DNA from: Rhizobiaceae bacterium
Lineage (GTDB): Bacteria; Pseudomonadota; Alphaproteobacteria; Rhizobiales; Rhizobiaceae
Direction of reading: 5' to 3'
Assembly: GCA_023953835.1 (NCBI GenBank)
Contig: JAMLJB010000001.1
Coordinates: 558,001 to 622,000 of the forward strand
Length of the DNA: 64,000 nucleotides
Shown: one piece after another, positions 62,645-64,000 of the stretch
How positions within the stretch are numbered: the first letter of the stretch is position 1
Layout of the letters: each line of letters begins with the position of its first letter
Program-made: the position numbers and the translations under genes
Notes under the pieces: model-generated
The model's database searches: none
What the model saw: only the letters and a program-made list of their open reading frames with translations
What the model was told of the DNA's origin: nothing

Positions 62645-63463
62645 TCAGCCGCGTTGGGCGGCCTGCTCGTCCAGCCTGCGCTGCACCTCGCGCCGCTTGT
62701 TTGCAATCGACGCTGCGATGACCCCGATCGTGACCACGGCGATCAGGATCGTACACGCCGCGTTGATCTCCGGCGTCACGCCGAGCCGCACCTGGCTGTA
62801 GATCTTCATCGGCAGCGTCGTTGCGCCCGGCCCGGAGGTGAAGCTCGCGATCACCAGATCGTCCAGCGACAGCGTGAAGGCCAGCATCCAGCCCGACACG
62901 ATGGCGGGCATGATGACCGGCAGCGTGACCGCGAAGAAAGTGCGCACCGGCGTCGCGCCGAGGTCCATCGCCGCCTCTTCCAGCGAGCGGTCGAACGTCA
63001 CCAGCCGCGATTGCACCACAACCGCGACGAAGCACATGGTGAAGGTGATGTGCGCCAGCGTGACCGTGAAGAATCCCCGGTCGAGGCCGATTGCGACGAA
63101 CAGCAGCAGCAGCGACAGGCCGGTGATGACCTCGGGCATGACCAGCGGCGCGAACACCATGCCCGAAAACAGCACGCGCCCGCGAAAGCGCGTGTAGCGG
63201 GTCAGCGCAAGCGCGGCCATCGTGCCGAGTATGGTCGCGAAGGTGGCCGACAAAACGCCGACGCGCAGCGTCACCCATGCCGCATCGATGATCGCCTGGT
63301 TATGGATCAGCGAGACATACCATTTGGTGGAGAAGCCCGCCCACACGGTGACGAGCTTCGATTCATTGAAGGAAAAGATCACCAGCAGCACGATCGGCAA
63401 GTAGAGGAACGCGAAGCCGAGCACGATGGAAGCGATGTTGAAACGGGACCAGGTCGTGTTCAT
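62645..63463 (-). CDS. ABC transporter permease, polyamine type (PotI/PotC-like)
   Basis: This 272-residue inner-membrane protein has six hydrophobic helices and the coupling loop EEAAMDLGATPVRTFFAVTLP. Segments FNESKLVTVWAGFSTKWY and LDDLVIASFTSGPGATTLPM resemble putrescine/spermidine permeases. It starts one base after the stop of the upstream permease. The ATPase and binding protein lie beyond the window. Confidence 0.9.
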   Translation of the reverse strand: MNTTWSRFNIASIVLGFAFLYLPIVLLVIFSFNESKLVTVWAGFSTKWYVSLIHNQAIIDAAWVTLRVGVLSATFATILGTMAALALTRYTRFRGRVLFSGMVFAPLVMPEVITGLSLLLLFVAIGLDRGFFTVTLAHITFTMCFVAVVVQSRLVTFDRSLEEAAMDLGATPVRTFFAVTLPVIMPAIVSGWMLAFTLSLDDLVIASFTSGPGATTLPMKIYSQVRLGVTPEINAACTILIAVVTIGVIAASIANKRREVQRRLDEQAAQRG

Positions 63464-63464
63464 G

Positions 63465-64000
63465 TCACCGCTCCTGCGCCCTGGCCTGCGCCTGCTGGAA
63501 GAACATGATCGGCACCACCAGAAGCAGCAGCAGGACCACGGCGACGGCGGACGACACCGGCCAGTCGCGGTTCGAGTTGAACTCGTTCCAGAGCGTCTTG
63601 CCGATCATCAGCGTTTCCGAACCGCCGAGCAGGTCGGGGATGACGAACTCGCCGACGGCGGGAATGAACACCAGCAGGCAGCCTGCCACCACGCCCGGCA
63701 GCGAGAGCGGGAAGGTGATCTTCCAGAACGCGCTCAATGGCGGGCAGCCGAGATCGTTCGCCGCCTCGACCAGCGTATAGTCCATCTTTTCCAGCGCCGA
63801 GTAGAGCGGCAGCACCATGAACGGCAGGTAGGAATAGACGATGCCGATATAGATGGCCCAGTCTGTGTTGAGGATGATGAGCGGCTGGTCGATGACGTGC
63901 AGCCACATCAGGAACTGGTTGAGCAGTCCTTCCGGCTTCAGGATGCCTATCCATGCGTAGACGCGGATCAGGAAGGATGTCCAGAACGGCAGGATCACCA
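63465..64000 (-). CDS. ABC transporter permease, polyamine type (PotH/PotB-like), cut by window edge
   Basis: The C-terminal 178 residues are present. They open with ILPFWTSFLIRVYAWIGIL, include the coupling loop VEAANDLGCPPLSAFWKITFP and the FIPAVGEFVIPDLLGG motif of PotB/PotH. The frame is open at the right edge, so the N-terminus is outside. It is the partner of the following permease in a spermidine/putrescine-type importer. Confidence 0.9.
   Translation of the reverse strand, partial: VILPFWTSFLIRVYAWIGILKPEGLLNQFLMWLHVIDQPLIILNTDWAIYIGIVYSYLPFMVLPLYSALEKMDYTLVEAANDLGCPPLSAFWKITFPLSLPGVVAGCLLVFIPAVGEFVIPDLLGGSETLMIGKTLWNEFNSNRDWPVSSAVAVVLLLLLVVPIMFFQQAQARAQER

Noticed and set aside
1..64000. 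CRISPR arrays, prophage, integrases or IS elements
   Set aside because: No regularly spaced repeats, transposase or phage genes were seen; the only repeat-like mobile candidate is the 166-bp hairpin.

Overview
The window is GC-rich, almost fully coding, and reads as a chromosomal segment of a rhizobial or Brucella-like alphaproteobacterium (Hyphomicrobiales; Phyllobacteriaceae/Rhizobiaceae/Brucellaceae type). Evidence: an erythritol locus with Brucella-type eryA/B/C/D genes and EryH/EryI isomerases, a hisS-hisZ-hisG operon, a tRNA-His with A73 and no extra 5' G, an Irr-type iron box, a CtrA-type box, a phasin, and an LsrB/VtlR-like LysR gene divergent from a DUF1127 gene. No phage, integrase, IS element or CRISPR was seen.

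Region 1 (1-19.3 kb) is polyol and sugar-phosphate catabolism. A + strand group (SDR tail, MalK-type ATPase, fused aldolase/SDR, GpsA-like dehydrogenase, dihydroxyacetone-kinase-family protein) converges with a 13-gene - strand unit led by the regulator EryD. That unit continues with a binding protein, two permeases, two ATPases, EryA kinase, a 2-hydroxyacid dehydrogenase, EryB, EryC, EryH and EryI. By family knowledge, the ery enzymes turn erythritol into D-erythrose 4-phosphate. The importer is a CUT1-type system with two non-identical ATPases, both departing from consensus.

Region 2 (19.4-34.8 kb) is mainly core metabolism: a Cys-repeat exported protein, a GMC oxidoreductase with a coupled leader ORF, panBC, guaA, thioesterase-mtnN, ilvD, an RsmB-type rRNA methyltransferase, aqpZ, hisS-hisZ-hisG and tag.

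Region 3 (35-51.5 kb) holds an L,D-transpeptidase, glcDEF glycolate oxidase, a DUF3422 protein, a PPP-family phosphatase, a GATase, rsmE, glutamate-cysteine ligase and an EamA transporter. It also has a 166-bp hairpin repeat, a DUF937 protein with C-terminal repeats, the DUF1127/LysR pair, xseA and tRNA-His.

Region 4 (51.6-64 kb) holds a phasin under a probable PhaR site, a soluble PAS histidine kinase resembling PdhS with a CtrA-type box, an Irr-box-controlled ferric iron SBP/permease pair without an adjacent ATPase gene, acetoacetyl-CoA synthetase, an AsmA protein, and the start of a polyamine-type ABC operon cut by the right edge. The most interesting unexplained items are the importer ATPase pair, the uncharacterised C3/C4 sugar cluster, the Cys-repeat protein, the near-identical operator-like sites before the phasin and thioesterase genes, and the hairpin element.
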